NCBI GenBank assembly: GCA_049975325.1 | Contig: JBNGDW010000042.1 | Coordinates: 1-13,316, forward strand | DNA: 13,316 bases | Direction of reading: 5' to 3' | Source of the DNA: JBNGDW01 sp049975325 | GTDB taxonomy: Bacteria; Cloacimonadota; Cloacimonadia; JGIOTU-2; JBNGDW01 | In this document: one piece after another, positions 6,229 through 13,316 of the stretch | How positions within the stretch are numbered: position 1 is the stretch's first letter | How the letters are laid out: each line of letters begins with the position of its first letter | Program-made: the position numbers and the translations under genes | Notes under the pieces: generated by a model | Database searches by the model: none | Seen by the model: only the letters and a program-made list of their open reading frames with translations | Told to the model about the DNA's origin: nothing

Positions 6229-7245
6229 ATGTTGAGAGGAAAAAGTTTTTTAATAACAGGCGGTACAGGTTCTTTTGGCAATGCAGCTATCCAACGATTG
6301 TTGCACACTGATATCGGGGAGATAAGAATATTCAGCCGAGATGAAAAGAAACAGGATGATATGCGGAATATCTATGATAATGACAAGCTTAGGTTTTATT
6401 TAGGAAATGTAAGGGATTATGAAAGTGTTTACTCTGCGATGTACGGAGTGGACTATGTATTCCACGCTGCTGCTTTAAAACAGGTACCATCCTGTGAATT
6501 CTTTCCAACAGAGGCTGTTAGAACAAATATCTTGGGAACGGAAAATGTTCTGAATGCAGCGAATGCACATAAAGTACGTAAAGTTGTAGTACTCAGCACT
6601 GATAAGGCTGTTTATCCTGTCAATGCAATGGGTATGTCAAAGGCTCTTATGGAGAAGGTGATGGTGGCAAAAGCAAGAGAAGTAGACGAAAAGAAAACCA
6701 TATTCTGTGGTACCCGTTACGGAAACGTCATTGCTTCAAGAGGCTCGGTAATCCCACGTTTCGTAGAACAAATAAGGGGAGGACTGCCATTGACTGTAAC
6801 AGATCCAAATATGACCAGATTTATAATGTCACTGGAAAATGCAATTAATTTAGTTTTGTATGCGTTTGACAAAGCAAATCCAGGAGATATTTTTGTGCAA
6901 AAAGCCCCTTCATGTACTATAGGAGATCTCGCGCAGGCAGTAAAAGAGTTATTTGATGCAAAGAGTAGAGTGAGAATTATTGGTACAAGGCATGGTGAGA
7001 AATTATTTGAGACATTATTGAACAGAGAGGAAATGGCTAGGTCTCAGGACTTGGGTGAATATTACAGGATTATGGCTGATAGTAGGGATCTCAATTATAA
7101 TAAATATTTTCAGGAGGGTGAGCATCAGATAACAAGTGGGCAGGACTATACTTCAAACAACACTAAAATACTCACTGTAGAAGAAATAAAGGGAGTTCTG
7201 TTAGATGTAGATTATATTCAAGAAGAACTCGGAATAAAAAGGTAA
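6229..7245 (+). CDS. fnlA: UDP-GlcNAc 4,6-dehydratase/5-epimerase (FnlA/WbjB/CapE family)
   Basis: This cytoplasmic enzyme of 338 residues, the usual family length, catalyses the first step to UDP-L-FucNAc. It dehydrates UDP-GlcNAc at C4-C6 and inverts C5, giving a 4-keto-6-deoxy-L-arabino-hexosulose. It is a short-chain dehydrogenase/reductase with the NAD(P)-binding motif 'TGGTGSFGN' at 10-18. 'STDKAVYPVNAMGMSK' (123-138) holds the TDK motif and, in place of the usual YxxxK, an MxxxK pair (M134, K138). The MxxxK replacement is the known signature of CapE-type inverting enzymes and separates this protein from the FlaA1/PseB and WbpM/PglF types. 'GTRHGEKLFETLL' (252-264) is also characteristic. 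Strong ribosome binding site upstream. It begins a packed operon: fnlB starts 8 bases after its stop. The call is secure. wbjB and capE are equivalent names in other species. Confidence 0.94.
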   Translation: MLRGKSFLITGGTGSFGNAAIQRLLHTDIGEIRIFSRDEKKQDDMRNIYDNDKLRFYLGNVRDYESVYSAMYGVDYVFHAAALKQVPSCEFFPTEAVRTNILGTENVLNAANAHKVRKVVVLSTDKAVYPVNAMGMSKALMEKVMVAKAREVDEKKTIFCGTRYGNVIASRGSVIPRFVEQIRGGLPLTVTDPNMTRFIMSLENAINLVLYAFDKANPGDIFVQKAPSCTIGDLAQAVKELFDAKSRVRIIGTRHGEKLFETLLNREEMARSQDLGEYYRIMADSRDLNYNKYFQEGEHQITSGQDYTSNNTKILTVEEIKGVLLDVDYIQEELGIKR

Positions 7246-7253
7246 AGTTATTT

Positions 7254-8369
7254 ATGAAGAAAATTCTTATTACAGGTTCAAATGGTTTTGTCGGTAAGAA
7301 TCTGATTGAGGGTTTATCAAGGGTTCCTGGGCTTGAAATCAAAAAATTTGATGTAGACCATGACCTCTCTTTATTAAAAAAATATTTAGGAGAAGTTGAC
7401 TGTCTATTTCATTTTGCAGGCGTAAACAGGCCAGAGCATACTAATGAATTTGAGGCTGGTAATGTTGTTTTGACACAAAAACTCACAGGATTGCTCGCAG
7501 AGTTGAGAAGAAATATCCCGGTGGTGCTGACATCATCTATACAGGCAACTCTCGACAATCCTTACGGCAAGAGTAAAAAAAAGGCCGAAGACGTATTAAT
7601 ACGATACAGCAAAGAGAATGATGCTAAGATCTATATTTATCGATTGCCAAATGTTTTTGGGAAATGGTGCAGACCCAATTACAATTCAGTTGTAGCCACA
7701 TTTTGTTATAATATATCGCATGGTCTGGATATCACCATCTCAGATGTCAATAATGAAATTGAACTGGTTTATATAGATGATGTTGTTCGTGAATTTATAG
7801 GTCTGGTTTCAAATGGGTCTGAAAACAAAAATCAATATTACTACAAAATTGACCGCACTTTCAAGATAACTCTTGGAGAATTGGCCAAGAAAATATATCA
7901 ACTTAAAGAGATACGCAAATCATTAGTGGTTCCTGATTTATCAGATGATTTTATGAGATGTCTTCATGCCACTTACATGTCCTACATCGACAAAAATGAT
8001 TTCTCATACAAGTTAGATATTAAGACAGATCAAAGAGGGAACCTCGCGGAATTGATAAAATCTAATCATTTTGGACAGATATTCGTCTCTAGGTCTTATA
8101 GGGGAGTTGTTAGAGGGAACCATTATCACAATACCAAAATTGAGAAGTTCTGTGTTTTGCATGGAGAGGCAGTTATAAAGTTCAGGCATATTCTTGAAGA
8201 AGAGGTTTTATCTTATCATGTTTCTGGAGAAGCGCCTGAGATAATCGACATACCTCCAGGATACACCCACTCCATAGAGAATTTAGGAGATGGTGAAATG
8301 ATCGTGTTATTCTGGGCAAACGAGATATTCGATCCTGAAAAACCCGATACGTATTATTGTGAGGTCTAA
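7254..8369 (+). CDS. fnlB: UDP-2-acetamido-2,6-dideoxy-hexos-4-ulose 3-epimerase/reductase (FnlB/WbjC/CapF family)
   Basis: This bifunctional enzyme of 371 residues performs the second step to UDP-L-FucNAc. Its cupin domain epimerises C3 of the FnlA product, and its NADPH-dependent reductase domain reduces the 4-keto group. The N-terminal half is an SDR: 'ITGSNGFVGKNL' (6-17) is the GxxGxxG dinucleotide site and 'NPYGKSKKKAED' (102-113) carries the YxxxK pair (Y104, K108). The C-terminal cupin runs from about 255 to the end, with 'RGNHYHNTKIEKF' (287-299) and 'PPGYTHSIENLG' (334-345) supplying the likely metal-binding histidines (H290, H292, H339) and E297. The second residue after HYH is Asn rather than the more usual His. 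Domain order and length are normal. The ribosome binding site (AAGG, 7239-7242) is formed by the last codons of fnlA. The call is secure. Confidence 0.93.
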   Translation: MKKILITGSNGFVGKNLIEGLSRVPGLEIKKFDVDHDLSLLKKYLGEVDCLFHFAGVNRPEHTNEFEAGNVVLTQKLTGLLAELRRNIPVVLTSSIQATLDNPYGKSKKKAEDVLIRYSKENDAKIYIYRLPNVFGKWCRPNYNSVVATFCYNISHGLDITISDVNNEIELVYIDDVVREFIGLVSNGSENKNQYYYKIDRTFKITLGELAKKIYQLKEIRKSLVVPDLSDDFMRCLHATYMSYIDKNDFSYKLDIKTDQRGNLAELIKSNHFGQIFVSRSYRGVVRGNHYHNTKIEKFCVLHGEAVIKFRHILEEEVLSYHVSGEAPEIIDIPPGYTHSIENLGDGEMIVLFWANEIFDPEKPDTYYCEV

Positions 8370-8373
8370 ATTG
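8361..8373 (+). promoter_or_regulatory. GAGG ribosome binding site and TTG start of fnlC, inside the end of fnlB
   Basis: GAGG (8361-8364) lies in the penultimate codons of fnlB, and TTG (8371-8373) follows after six bases, directly after the fnlB stop plus one base. This favours TTG 8371 over the in-frame GTG at 8359, which has no ribosome binding site at a useful distance. It also implies translational coupling of fnlB and fnlC. Confidence 0.6.
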
Positions 8374-9504
8374 AATAAACTCAAAGTTATGACCGTATTA
8401 GGAACACGTCCTGAGATTATTCGTCTTTCGTGTGTTATGTCTCTTTTGGATCAATATGTTGATCATAAGATAGTACACACAGGTCAGAACTACGATTATG
8501 AACTCAATGAAATATTTTTCAAAGAGCTTGCAGTAAGGAAGCCCGATTACTTTCTGGGATGTGATACATCCTCCCTAGGATCAGTATTGGGGACCACACT
8601 TATATCCATAGAAAGAGTTTTATCAGATGAGAGGCCGGATGCAGTATTGATTCTCGGAGACACAAACAGCGCCATAGCCGGAATCATGGCAAGGCGCATG
8701 AAGATCCCGATTTATCATATGGAAGCTGGGAACAGGTGTTTTGATCTTAATGTACCTGAAGAAATAAATCGTCGTATAATTGACCACATAAGTGACTTTA
8801 ACCTTGTGTACACCGAACATGCCAGGCGCCATCTGCTCTCTGAGGGATTGCCCCACAGACATATTTATCTTACTGGTTCACCTATGAAAGAGGTGCTTAC
8901 CTGTCACATGAATAAAATAAACTCTTCAGGCATATTAGGTGAATTAGGGTTGAATAAAAAGCAGTATTTAATCGTGAGCATGCACCGTGAAGAAAATGTT
9001 GATAATAGTGAGAACCTGATGGCCCTCATGCATGCTCTGGAATCGATTTACTCCGAGTTCTGTATGCCGATCATTGTATCTACACATCCGAGAACTCGAA
9101 AGCGCATGGAACAGAGGACCCTCAAGCTTCCTCAAGGAGATATCAGTTTTTTAAAACCGTTTGGTTTTTTTGATTATAATCATCTCCAGATGAATGCATT
9201 TTGTGCAATATCAGACAGCGGAACAATAAGTGAGGAATCTGCTATTCTATCTTTTCCGGCAATTACAGTCAGAAACGCGATCGAAAGACCGGAGGCATTG
9301 GATACAGGAAACATAATAATTACAGGTATGGAACCAGATATCATTGTACAGGCCATTAAGATAGCTATAAATGAACATAACAACAATAACATAAAGATAC
9401 CACCTGAATATGATGTTGAAGATGTATCACAAAGAGTGGTCAAATTCATTATTGGTACGGCCACACTCAGTCATAAATGGCAAGGGATTATAAAAAATGA
9501 TTGA
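8371..9504 (+). CDS. fnlC: UDP-N-acetyl-L-fucosamine synthase, C2 epimerase (FnlC/WbjD/CapG family)
   Basis: This is the third enzyme of UDP-L-FucNAc synthesis. It inverts C2 of UDP-N-acetyl-L-pneumosamine to give UDP-L-FucNAc. It belongs to the non-hydrolysing UDP-GlcNAc 2-epimerase family (GT-B fold). Counting from the TTG start (377 residues), family motifs are 'GTRPEIIRLS' (11-20), 'LGDTNS' (95-100), 'MEAGNRCFDLNVPEEINRR' (117-135), 'MHREENVD' (204-211) and 'SDSGTISEES' (281-290). 'GNRCFD..VPEE' fits the WbjD subgroup rather than plain WecB. The family start 'MxKLKVMTV' aligns with TTG 8371, which has GAGG six bases upstream inside fnlB; the in-frame GTG at 8359 would add four residues and overlap fnlB by 11 bases. 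The ATG at 8389 would cut into the first strand. Together with fnlA and fnlB this gives a complete UDP-L-FucNAc route. Confidence 0.92.
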   Translation: MNKLKVMTVLGTRPEIIRLSCVMSLLDQYVDHKIVHTGQNYDYELNEIFFKELAVRKPDYFLGCDTSSLGSVLGTTLISIERVLSDERPDAVLILGDTNSAIAGIMARRMKIPIYHMEAGNRCFDLNVPEEINRRIIDHISDFNLVYTEHARRHLLSEGLPHRHIYLTGSPMKEVLTCHMNKINSSGILGELGLNKKQYLIVSMHREENVDNSENLMALMHALESIYSEFCMPIIVSTHPRTRKRMEQRTLKLPQGDISFLKPFGFFDYNHLQMNAFCAISDSGTISEESAILSFPAITVRNAIERPEALDTGNIIITGMEPDIIVQAIKIAINEHNNNNIKIPPEYDVEDVSQRVVKFIIGTATLSHKWQGIIKND

Positions 9505-9516
9505 TGCATTGCCCAA

Positions 9517-10746
9517 ATGAGAATTTTAATTATCAGTCAGTGGTTCAATCCGGAACCTTTTTTTAAAGGGCTTCCCTTTGCACAAGAACTTGTGAGGCTC
9601 GGCCACGAAGTTGAAGTATTGACAGGTTTTCCTAATTATCCAGGGGGAAAATTATATGAGGGGTATAAGATTAAACCTTTTCAAAAAGAAATAATTGATG
9701 GTATCTCCATATTACGAGTGCCTTTATATCCCAGCCATGATTCAAATTCATTAAAAAGGATTTTAAATTATACCAGCTTCGCCGTGTCTTCTGCTGCCAT
9801 AGGTCCTTTTTTAACTAAACAGCCTGATATTATTTATGTATATCATCCTCCAGCAACAATAGGATTGACCGCATTGGTATTTCATTGGATTAAAAAGGTA
9901 CCATTTGTTTATGATATTCAAGACTTGTGGCCTGATACCCTTGGCGCAACAGGAATGTTGGACAGTCGGGCTGCATTTTGGATGATTCATAAATGGTGTA
10001 ATCTTATCTATACCCAGGCTGCTAAGATTGTGGTTTTATCCCCTGGATTCAAGAGGGTATTAATGTCTAGAGGAGTGCCATCATCCAAAATAGAGGTTAT
10101 ATATAACTGGACTAATGAGATAAGCCATCTTGATTACTATCACGATGACGATCTTAAGAAAATTCTTGGACTTTCGGGCCGCTTCAATATTTTGTTTGCT
10201 GGGACAATGGGAAAGGCACAATCTTTGGATACAATCCTTGACACTGCTAAGCTTATTATTGATAGAATTCCGAAAGTGCAGTTTGTTTTTATAGGAGGTG
10301 GCATTGAAGTTGACAGATTAAAAAAAAGAACTAAAGATCTAGAATTATCGAATGTTATTTTTTTGTCGAGAAGACCCCCTGATGAAATCAACCAAATCCT
10401 TCAATTAGCTGATGTGCTGATGGTTCACTTAAAGGATGATCCATTGTTTGAAATCACAATTCCCTCAAAAACACAAGCGTATTTAGCAGTAGGCAAACCG
10501 ATACTGATGGCAATGAAGGGAGATACAGCTGATCTCATAAAGAAGGCCGAAGCTGGATTTGTTTGTAATCCACAGGATTCTGAGAGCATAGCAGCAAGTA
10601 TTGAAAAATTTATTCAATTGCCCAAAGAGCAGATGTTGAAAATGGGCCGAAATGGAATGAAATTTTATAAAAATGAGCTTGCTTTGAAAGTTGGTGCGGA
10701 AAAATTCATAGAGGTTTTCAGATCTGCCATTGCAAGTCAAAATTAA
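9517..10746 (+). CDS. GT4-family glycosyltransferase, probable L-FucNAc transferase (WbuB/WbjE-like)
   Basis: This 409-residue cytoplasmic GT-B enzyme of glycosyltransferase family 4 has 'MRILIISQWFNPEP' (1-14) as its first strand and a Gly/Asn/Tyr-rich segment 'TGFPNYPGGKLYEGY' (36-50) that marks the WbuB-like subgroup. 'VYDIQDLWPD' (131-140) and the nucleotide-binding segment 'IPSKTQAYLAVGKPIL' (315-330) are also present. In known clusters, genes of this type directly follow fnlC and transfer L-FucNAc from UDP-L-FucNAc to the lipid-linked first sugar. The same position here supports that role, which is inference from context. It starts 12 bases after fnlC. No clear Shine-Dalgarno precedes ATG 9517, so translation may depend on coupling. 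The family is secure and the donor sugar is likely but unproved. It corresponds to wbuB in E. coli-type naming. Confidence 0.87.
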   Translation: MRILIISQWFNPEPFFKGLPFAQELVRLGHEVEVLTGFPNYPGGKLYEGYKIKPFQKEIIDGISILRVPLYPSHDSNSLKRILNYTSFAVSSAAIGPFLTKQPDIIYVYHPPATIGLTALVFHWIKKVPFVYDIQDLWPDTLGATGMLDSRAAFWMIHKWCNLIYTQAAKIVVLSPGFKRVLMSRGVPSSKIEVIYNWTNEISHLDYYHDDDLKKILGLSGRFNILFAGTMGKAQSLDTILDTAKLIIDRIPKVQFVFIGGGIEVDRLKKRTKDLELSNVIFLSRRPPDEINQILQLADVLMVHLKDDPLFEITIPSKTQAYLAVGKPILMAMKGDTADLIKKAEAGFVCNPQDSESIAASIEKFIQLPKEQMLKMGRNGMKFYKNELALKVGAEKFIEVFRSAIASQN

Positions 10747-10748
10747 CA

Positions 10749-11360
10749 ATGAGTAAAAAAACATATTTTATAATTAAAAGAGTATTAGATCTTATTTTAG
10801 TTATTCCGATTGCAATTCTATTTGCTCCAGTAATGTTGGTGACTTATCTTATAGTTTTAGTTATGATTGGTAAGCCTGCTCTTTTCCGCCAGGAGAGGCC
10901 TGGCTTACATGGACAACCTTTTGTCATTTATAAGTTCAGAACAATGAATAATAAAAAAGATAAAAATGGTGAGCTTCTGCCTGACGAAATGAGAATGACA
11001 CATTTGGGGAGCTTTTTACGTAAAACGAGCCTGGATGAATTACCTGAGATAATTAACGTGCTTAATGGTAGTATGAGCCTCGTTGGTCCAAGACCTCTTC
11101 TCATGCAATATCTTGGGCGATATAGCCCTGAGCAGTCGAGGAGGCATAAAGTGAAACCCGGTATTACAGGCTGGGCACAGGTTAATGGCAGGAACGCCAT
11201 ATCATGGGAAGAGAAATTTAAATTGGATATCTGGTATGTTGATAACTGGGGTCTTTATCTGGATGTTAAGATCCTTCTTATAACTATGTGGAAAATTCTC
11301 AAAAGAGAAGGAATAAACCATCCGGGTATGGCTACTATGGAAGAGTTTAAAGGAAATTAA
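10749..11360 (+). CDS. Initiating phosphoglycosyl transferase (PglC-like bacterial sugar transferase)
   Basis: This 203-residue monotopic membrane enzyme transfers a sugar-1-phosphate from a UDP-sugar to undecaprenyl phosphate, starting the repeat unit. The minimal length matches PglC, not the larger WcaJ/WbaP proteins with extra membrane helices. The N-terminal hydrophobic segment (about 12-40) includes the conserved 'KRVLD' (10-14) and a proline in 'FAPVM' (25-29) that corresponds to the helix break of the re-entrant helix. 'FVIYKFRTM' (58-66), the catalytic Asp-Glu pair in 'TSLDELPE' (93-100; D96, E97), 'SLVGPRPLL' (110-118) and 'KPGITGWAQVNGR' (136-148) are all intact. It begins two bases after the glycosyltransferase gene. 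The next two genes are pglD- and pglE-like, so the expected substrate is UDP-diNAcBac or a close relative. The family is secure and the substrate is inferred. Confidence 0.9.
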   Translation: MSKKTYFIIKRVLDLILVIPIAILFAPVMLVTYLIVLVMIGKPALFRQERPGLHGQPFVIYKFRTMNNKKDKNGELLPDEMRMTHLGSFLRKTSLDELPEIINVLNGSMSLVGPRPLLMQYLGRYSPEQSRRHKVKPGITGWAQVNGRNAISWEEKFKLDIWYVDNWGLYLDVKILLITMWKILKREGINHPGMATMEEFKGN

Positions 11361-11382
11361 CTCAAATAGTTATGGGAAGCTT

Positions 11383-12045
11383 ATGCTGAAACAAGTAGCC
11401 ATATATGGTGCAGGTGGTTTTGGAAGAGAGGTTGCATGGTTGATTGAATCATGTAATCGAAAAAAAACTTGCTATGAGATTGTTTGCTTCATTGACGATG
11501 ATGCTTCCCTTCACGGTAAAGTATTGAATGGGATACGTGTATTAGGACTAGATGATGTGAGGAGAACACATCCATCTGTCGATCTTGTTCGAGGTCTCGG
11601 AAGCATCAGTGCGAGTAGGGCGATTGTCAGAAAAGCTGAATCAGTGGGCTTGCATTTCTTAACAATTATACATCCCGATACTGAATACTCTCAATATGTC
11701 AACATTGGAGATGGTACGATAATTTGTGCAGGGAATATTATAACTACGAATATTACTATTGGGAGATATGTACAGGTAAATCTTGATTGTACTATAGGTC
11801 ATGATGTTCTTATAGGGGATCATACAACATTAGCTCCAGGTGTTCATATTTCCGGGTATGTACATATAGGAAAGGGAGTTTATATTGGGACAGGAGCAGT
11901 GATTATTAATGGAACAGAAGATAATCCTATTACTATCGGTGATAATGTTGTTATTGGTGCTGGCGCATGTGTGACAAAGTCAATACAGAGTAACACCAAG
12001 GTGGTTGGTGTTCCAGCAAAATCTATTCAATATAAAGATTCTTAG
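11383..12045 (+). CDS. UDP-4-amino-sugar N-acetyltransferase (PglD/NeuD-like, left-handed beta-helix)
   Basis: This 220-residue protein has an N-terminal Rossmann-like domain, 'IYGAGGFGREV' (7-17), which binds the UDP-sugar in PglD-type enzymes. From about 105 to 200 it is a left-handed beta-helix of hexapeptide repeats, for example 'IGDGTIICAG', 'IGRYVQVNLD' and 'IGKGVYIGTG'. The likely catalytic base is H140 in 'CTIGHD' (136-141), in the position of the PglD histidine. The expected reaction is acetyl-CoA-dependent N-acetylation of UDP-4-amino-2,4,6-trideoxy sugar to UDP-diNAcBac. The enzyme family is used in several pathways (NeuD, PerB, PglD), and the link to bacillosamine comes from the flanking PGT and aminotransferase genes. 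It starts 22 bases after the PGT gene. GGGAAG (11374-11379) is only three bases from ATG 11383, close for a Shine-Dalgarno. Confidence 0.87.
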   Translation: MLKQVAIYGAGGFGREVAWLIESCNRKKTCYEIVCFIDDDASLHGKVLNGIRVLGLDDVRRTHPSVDLVRGLGSISASRAIVRKAESVGLHFLTIIHPDTEYSQYVNIGDGTIICAGNIITTNITIGRYVQVNLDCTIGHDVLIGDHTTLAPGVHISGYVHIGKGVYIGTGAVIINGTEDNPITIGDNVVIGAGACVTKSIQSNTKVVGVPAKSIQYKDS

Positions 12046-12056
12046 AGTATTTCTTA

Positions 12057-13238
12057 ATGTATAAGTTCTCTCCTTGGCCATCTTTTGAAGAAGATGAAAT
12101 TAGAGCTGTAGAAGAGGTGCTGAGATCCGGCAGGGTGAATCAATGGACTGGTACTGAGGTGACCTCATTCGAAAAAGAATTCGCTGATTATCTTGGTGTT
12201 GCCCATGCAATAGCATTAGTCAACGGAAGTGTTGCACTGGACCTTGCGCTTTCAGTTCTGGGGATTGGGCCGGGAGATGAGGTTGTTGTTACTCCTAGGT
12301 CATTTGTCGCATCGGCAAGCTGTATAGTTTTGCGTGGTGCTACCCCGGTATTTGTTGATGTAGATAAGGATACACAAAACATTACTACTCAGGCAGTAGA
12401 AAACGCAATTTTATCAAGGACTAAGGCTGTTATCGCAGTACATCTGGCTGGTTGGCCCTCCGAGCTTGATAAACTGAAAGAACTCTGTGATGGAAATGGA
12501 CTGTTTCTCATTGAGGATTGTGCACAGGCTCATGGTGCCCGGCATAAGGGCAAACCAGTAGGCAGCTTTGGAGATTTTGCAGCATTTTCATTCTGTCAGG
12601 ACAAAATTATGACCACCGGTGGAGAAGGAGGTATGCTGGTCACCAATAATAAAGAATTATGGAAGCGTGCCTGGAGCTTTAAAGATCATGGTAAAGACTA
12701 TGATGTTGTTTTCCATAATGAACATCCTTCGGGCTTTCGTTGGCTGGTGAAAACATTCGGGACTAATTACCGTATGACAGAAATGCAGGCTGCAATCGGA
12801 CGAATACAACTGAAGAAACTTGATCGTTGGGTTGAAAAAAGAAGATACTTGGCGTCTATTCTTTCGGAAGGCTTTAAACAATTCGATGCCTTGAGGGTTA
12901 CTTGTCCGCCTGATGATGAATATCATTCCTATTATAAATATTATGTTTTTGTAAGGCCTGAGAGATTAAGAGAAACCTGGTCCAGAGACAGGATTCTGTA
13001 TGAATTAGCTGAAAGAGGAATTCCGTGCGGAACCGGAATATGCCCTGAAGTATATTTGGAAAAGGCTTTTGATAACTATAACTGGATAACAGGTTCAGGC
13101 GAAAAGAAGCGACTTGAAATAGCCAAACAAATAGGAGAAACATCAATGATGTTTTTGGTACATCCCACACTCGATGAATCTGACATGCATTTTATCATTG
13201 AACAAATGGAGAGAATTCTAAAAGAAGCTTGTATTTGA
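12057..13238 (+). CDS. PLP-dependent sugar-nucleotide 4-aminotransferase (DegT/DnrJ/EryC1/StrS family, PglE-like)
   Basis: This 393-residue cytoplasmic aminotransferase of standard family length should convert a UDP-4-keto-6-deoxy-HexNAc to the 4-amino sugar using glutamate and PLP. The N-terminal 'WPSFEEDEIRAVEEVLRSG' (7-25) and 'NQWTGTEVTSFE' (28-39) are family-typical. 'EDCAQAHGA' (153-161) carries the PLP-binding Asp (D154), 'FSFCQDKIMTTGGEGG' (177-192) carries the Schiff-base lysine (K183), and 'GTNYRMTEMQAAIG' (235-248) forms the conserved late segment. Position after the pglC- and pglD-like genes supports a PglE role in UDP-diNAcBac synthesis. The dehydratase supplying the 4-keto substrate (PglF/WbpM) is not in the window; FnlA makes the C5-inverted isomer instead. 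It starts 11 bases after the acetyltransferase stop, with only a weak purine stretch upstream. The family is secure and the substrate is inferred. Confidence 0.9.
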   Translation: MYKFSPWPSFEEDEIRAVEEVLRSGRVNQWTGTEVTSFEKEFADYLGVAHAIALVNGSVALDLALSVLGIGPGDEVVVTPRSFVASASCIVLRGATPVFVDVDKDTQNITTQAVENAILSRTKAVIAVHLAGWPSELDKLKELCDGNGLFLIEDCAQAHGARHKGKPVGSFGDFAAFSFCQDKIMTTGGEGGMLVTNNKELWKRAWSFKDHGKDYDVVFHNEHPSGFRWLVKTFGTNYRMTEMQAAIGRIQLKKLDRWVEKRRYLASILSEGFKQFDALRVTCPPDDEYHSYYKYYVFVRPERLRETWSRDRILYELAERGIPCGTGICPEVYLEKAFDNYNWITGSGEKKRLEIAKQIGETSMMFLVHPTLDESDMHFIIEQMERILKEACI

Positions 13239-13316
13239 TATTGCTTTTATTCCCTTGAATATTATTATATTTCGGGTATCATTGTAATTTGAGTTTACCA
13301 ATTTAATAAACAATCT
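13239..13316 (+). other. AT-rich 3' intergenic segment with a weak promoter candidate
   Basis: The last 78 bases hold no gene or clear terminator. TTGAAT (13255-13260) and TATCAT (13277-13282), 16 bases apart, could be a weak sigma-70 promoter for a downstream gene. The match is modest and the DNA is AT-rich, so this is only a note. Confidence 0.3.

Noticed and set aside
8623..9464. Two open frames on the - strand opposite fnlC (8623-8862 and 9180-9464)
   Set aside because: They lie fully within a well-conserved + strand gene, have no ribosome binding site or recognisable motif, and look like antisense shadows. The same holds for the other - strand open frames in the window.

Overview
The window is one continuous surface-polysaccharide (O-antigen or capsule type) biosynthesis locus. 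All eleven supported genes lie on the + strand and nothing real is seen on the - strand. The gene set (Wzx flippase, Wzy polymerase, an initiating phosphoglycosyl transferase, sugar-nucleotide enzymes) is that of a Wzx/Wzy-dependent pathway, which points to a Gram-negative bacterium. The DNA is AT-rich, most strongly in the wzy and wzx genes. Shine-Dalgarno sequences are present before some genes and weak or absent before others. I cannot name the genus from this sequence.

Layout. Positions 1-234 are a non-coding leader with a GC-rich hairpin near its left end. The first half (235-6152) is the cluster-specific part, with larger gaps and low similarity to well-known proteins: a capsule-synthase-like glycosyltransferase, a Wzy-like polymerase, a Wzx-like flippase, and an unusual asparagine-synthetase-like ligase that lacks the glutamine-hydrolysing cysteine. 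A small hairpin and a perfect palindrome sit between this half and the second. The second half (6229-13238) is a tightly packed run of conserved genes: fnlA, fnlB, fnlC, a WbuB-like glycosyltransferase, then a pglC-, pglD- and pglE-like trio.

How the genes work together (inference from families). FnlA, FnlB and FnlC convert UDP-GlcNAc to UDP-N-acetyl-L-fucosamine. The PglE-like aminotransferase and PglD-like acetyltransferase are expected to make UDP-N,N'-diacetylbacillosamine (QuiNAc4NAc) or a close relative. The PglC-like enzyme puts that sugar on undecaprenyl phosphate. The WbuB-like enzyme probably adds L-FucNAc, and the first gene probably adds another sugar. The AsnB-like ligase may form an amide on the unit. 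Wzx flips the unit and Wzy polymerises it. The retaining UDP-GlcNAc 4,6-dehydratase (PglF/WbpM type) needed for bacillosamine is not in the window and may lie just downstream.

No tRNA, rRNA, CRISPR array, insertion sequence or transposase was seen. The most interesting items are the Cys-less AsnB-like protein and its degenerate motif, the palindrome before fnlA, the missing dehydratase, and a perfect 12-bp inverted repeat inside the first gene.
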